A stretch of DNA of 8,824 nucleotides from contig WQVT01000069.1 of the NCBI GenBank assembly GCA_009785715.1, forward strand, positions 1 through 8,824. Direction: 5' to 3'. The DNA is from Acidimicrobiaceae bacterium (GTDB lineage Bacteria > Actinomycetota > Acidimicrobiia > Acidimicrobiales > Palsa-688). Positions 7,475 to 8,824 of the stretch are shown here, piece by piece (within the stretch, counting starts at the first letter, position 1; every line of letters starts with the position of its first letter). The translations under genes and the position numbers were made by a program. Below the pieces are notes generated by a model. The model saw nothing but the letters and a program-made list of their open reading frames with translations. It did no database searches and was not told where the DNA came from.

Positions 7475-7560
7475 GGGCGCACCGCCCGGCTGAGGGCGCC
7501 ACGGCTCGGCTGAGGGCGCCACGGCTCGGCTGAGGGCGCCACGGCTCGGCTGAGGGTGTC
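7469..7560. repeat. Tandem repeat of a 20-bp unit starting over the peroxiredoxin stop codon
   Basis: Copy 1 (7469-7487) is diverged and 19 bp; copies 2-4 (7488-7507, 7508-7527, 7528-7547) are identical 20-mers beginning GGCTGAGGGCGCC; copy 5 is partial (7548-7560). The TGA of the first copy is the real stop of the peroxiredoxin gene. The identical copies suggest recent expansion. No spacers are present. Confidence 0.95.
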
Positions 7561-7576
7561 AGATGTTTGCCGAGGG

Positions 7577-7593
7577 GGACCCTGTGAGGGTCC
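7577..7593. other. Hairpin upstream of the ruvC promoter
   Basis: A perfect 7-bp inverted repeat (GGACCCT / AGGGTCC) with a GTG loop. It could terminate the upstream transcript without a T-run, or serve as a regulator site next to the expected -35 position of ruvC. Sequence alone does not decide. Confidence 0.4.
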
Positions 7594-7616
7594 ACCACCC
7601 GTCGGGCTCGGGCTGC

Positions 7617-7622
7617 TAGCTT
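7617..7622 (+). promoter_or_regulatory. Candidate leaderless -10 element for ruvC
   Basis: TAGCTT ends 7 bases before the ruvC GTG, the same spacing as at pimA, and directly abuts the LexA box. No Shine-Dalgarno sequence is seen before ruvC. Confidence 0.55.
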
Positions 7623-7636
7623 CGAACGGGTGTTCG
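7623..7636. promoter_or_regulatory. LexA operator (SOS box) overlapping the ruvC start codon
   Basis: CGAACGGGTGTTCG is a perfect match to the Gram-positive/actinobacterial LexA consensus CGAAC-RNRY-GTTCG, with fully symmetric 5-bp arms. It begins immediately after the -10 element and includes the GTG start at 7630-7632. Bound LexA would cover the transcription start, so ruvC and ruvA (and ruvB beyond the window) should be repressed until DNA damage. In mycobacteria the ruvC operon is known to belong to the LexA regulon. Confidence 0.88.
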
Positions 7637-8163
7637 CTCTCGGTATCGATCCCGGGCTGACGAGGTGCGGCTACGGTGCCGTCGTCCAGGAGCGTGGCGG
7701 TCCCAGGCTCGTGGCCTCGGGGCACCTGGCCACTTCGCCGGCAGACCCATTGGGCGAGCGCCTCGCCGTGCTGCTCGGCGACCTCGAGGAGCTCTTCGCC
7801 GACCTGCAGCCAGACGTGGTGGTCGTGGAACGGGTGCTGTTCCAGGTGAACGCCCGCACCGCGATGTCCGTCGGTCAGGCCAGCGGGCTCGCCCTGGCTG
7901 TCGCCGGGCGGCGCGGCTGCCCGGTCGAGCAATACAGCCCGAACGAGGTGAAGCAGGCGATCGCCGGCCACGGTGGCGCCACGAAAGAGCAAATGCAGCG
8001 CATGGTGCAGGTGCTGCTCGGCCTGACGACCCCGCCCCGACCGGCCGACCGCGCCGACGCACTCGCCCTTGCCCTGTGCCACCTGGCCGGTGCGCGGCTG
8101 CGCGCTGCGGCGGAGCGCTCCGAAAGTGGTCAGTATCCGGGGCCCCGGGCGGCCGCTCGATGA
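7630..8163 (+). CDS. ruvC: Crossover junction endodeoxyribonuclease RuvC
   Basis: RuvC is the dimeric Mg-dependent nuclease that resolves Holliday junctions during recombinational repair, with RuvAB. The 177-residue protein starts MFALGIDPGLTRCGYG and has all four acidic catalytic residues: D7 (GIDPG), E67 (VVVVERVLFQVN), D140 and D143 (ADRADALALALCH). SPNEVKQAIAGHGGATKEQ matches the family DNA-binding region. The GTG start is fixed by the family N-terminus, which begins exactly there, with the -10 element and LexA box just upstream. The tail after about residue 155 is Arg/Ala-rich and variable. The last four bases overlap the ruvA start (ATGA), implying coupled translation. Confidence 0.97.
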   Translation: MFALGIDPGLTRCGYGAVVQERGGPRLVASGHLATSPADPLGERLAVLLGDLEELFADLQPDVVVVERVLFQVNARTAMSVGQASGLALAVAGRRGCPVEQYSPNEVKQAIAGHGGATKEQMQRMVQVLLGLTTPPRPADRADALALALCHLAGARLRAAAERSESGQYPGPRAAAR

Positions 8164-8774
8164 TCGGCTCGCTGCGCGGTGTCCTGCTCGACCGGGTGCT
8201 CCGCAAGGACGGTTCGGCCGAGGTGCTGATCGAGGTCGGCGGCGTCGGCTACCGGCTCGTCGTCCCCGGGAGCGCCCTCGGGAGGCTGGGCGACCTCGGT
8301 GCCGGGGTGTTCGTGCACGTTCACACCCATGTCCGGGAGGATGCGCTCCTCCTCTATGGATTCCCGACACGCGACGAGCGGCTGTGTTTCGAGGCACTGA
8401 TCGCCGCCCACGGCGTGGGTCCGGCGGCCGCCCTCGGGATGCTGTCGGTCCACTCGCCGAACGCGCTGCGCCGGGCCGTTGCCGCCGGCGACACCGAGGC
8501 CCTCACGATGGTCCCGGGCATCGGTCCGAAGACGGCGGCCCGTCTGGTCATCGAGTTGAAGTCGAAACTCGAGGTGGACACGGACGAGGTCGACCTCTCG
8601 ACGGTTGGGCAAGCTCCGGATGGCACGGCCGTGCGGGGCGAGGTGCGGGCGGCGCTCTCCGGGTTGGGCTACGCAGCGGACGAGATCCGCATGGCTCTCA
8701 CCCGGCTCCCCGACAGCGGCACGGTCGAGGACCTCCTGCGCCACGCGCTCGGCGAGCTGGCGGCGGTGCGTTGA
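8160..8774 (+). CDS. ruvA: Holliday junction branch migration protein RuvA
   Basis: RuvA tetramers bind four-way junctions and load the RuvB motor for branch migration. The 204-residue product shows the three-domain layout. An OB-fold N-terminal domain (MIGSLRGVL..VGGVGYRLVVP) ends with VREDALLLYGF, whose E60/D61 form the acidic pin. Two helix-hairpin-helix motifs follow (about 76-95, AHGVGPAAALGML; about 111-134, VPGIGPKTAARLVIELK). After an acidic linker (about 138-155) comes the C-terminal RuvB-binding domain (VRAALSGLGYAADEIRMAL..). The ATG overlaps the ruvC stop by four bases. Its own TGA sits in the first copy of a tandem repeat. Confidence 0.97.
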   Translation: MIGSLRGVLLDRVLRKDGSAEVLIEVGGVGYRLVVPGSALGRLGDLGAGVFVHVHTHVREDALLLYGFPTRDERLCFEALIAAHGVGPAAALGMLSVHSPNALRRAVAAGDTEALTMVPGIGPKTAARLVIELKSKLEVDTDEVDLSTVGQAPDGTAVRGEVRAALSGLGYAADEIRMALTRLPDSGTVEDLLRHALGELAAVR

Positions 8775-8819
8775 GACAGGAGGGCCGTTGAGACAGGAAG
8801 GCCGTTGAGACAGGAAGGC
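8770..8819. repeat. Three-copy 17-bp tandem repeat over the ruvA stop, each with a Shine-Dalgarno core
   Basis: Copies at 8770-8786, 8787-8803 and 8804-8819 (last one 16 bp) all begin GTTGAGACAGGA. The first contains the ruvA TGA. Each carries a ribosome-binding-like core: AGGAGG at 8778-8783, then AGGAAGG at 8795-8801 and 8812-8818. The third core lies close to the presumed start of the next gene. The array reaches nearly to the window edge. Confidence 0.92.
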
Positions 8820-8824
8820 GTGGA
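8820..8824 (+). CDS. Possible first bases of the next gene, expected to be ruvB
   Basis: A GTG at 8820-8822 could open the next gene, and ruvB nearly always follows ruvA in this order. Only five bases are visible and the gap to the preceding AGGAAGG is a single base, so the true start may lie further right. This call rests on gene order. Confidence 0.2.

Noticed and set aside
7469..7560. CRISPR array
   Set aside because: Units are adjacent 20-mers with no spacers between them and no cas genes nearby.
8770..8819. Phage or integron attachment site
   Set aside because: Short direct repeats alone with no integrase, tRNA gene or imperfect inverted core sites; the pattern matches simple tandem duplication.

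Overview
The window is about 70% G+C or higher by eye, with strong G/C preference at third codon positions. It looks like a chromosomal segment of a high-GC actinomycete. Phosphatidylinositol-mannoside genes, leaderless-type promoters and the gene order (PIM acyltransferase, pimA, then pdxS, pdxT, yebC, ruvC, ruvA) all match the arrangement known from Mycobacterium. The Thr-rich lipoprotein linker and the loose mycobacterial similarity make an Acidimicrobiia-like lineage plausible, but that is inference. All supported genes are on the + strand.

Region 1 (1-2409) makes the cell envelope. It holds the 3' end of an unrecognised gene, a PatA-type acyltransferase and the PimA mannosyltransferase. 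The last two act in succession on phosphatidylinositol mannosides at the cytoplasmic face of the membrane. Region 2 (2410-4334) is a translationally coupled pair: a membrane-anchored M48/HtpX-like protein whose HExxH zinc motif has been lost, and a DUF3048 (YerB-like) lipoprotein with a Thr-rich stalk. Region 3 (4335-6175) encodes both subunits of the DXP-independent pyridoxal phosphate synthase, PdxS and PdxT. Region 4 (6176-7474) has yebC and a Bcp/AhpC-type peroxiredoxin gene. Region 5 (7475-8824) starts the Holliday-junction operon ruvC-ruvA, and ruvB presumably follows outside the window.

The most informative non-coding signals are these. A perfect 14-bp Gram-positive LexA/SOS box overlaps the ruvC start codon. 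Several TANNNT -10 elements lie only 6-11 bases before start codons, suggesting leaderless or near-leaderless transcripts. Short tandem repeats (17-20 bp units) occur at three separate gene ends, each beginning over the stop codon of the gene before it. Most of the window is conserved housekeeping DNA. I do not see a mobile element, CRISPR array, RNA gene or defence system. The best candidates for something little described are the dead-protease/lipoprotein pair and the stop-codon-anchored minisatellites.
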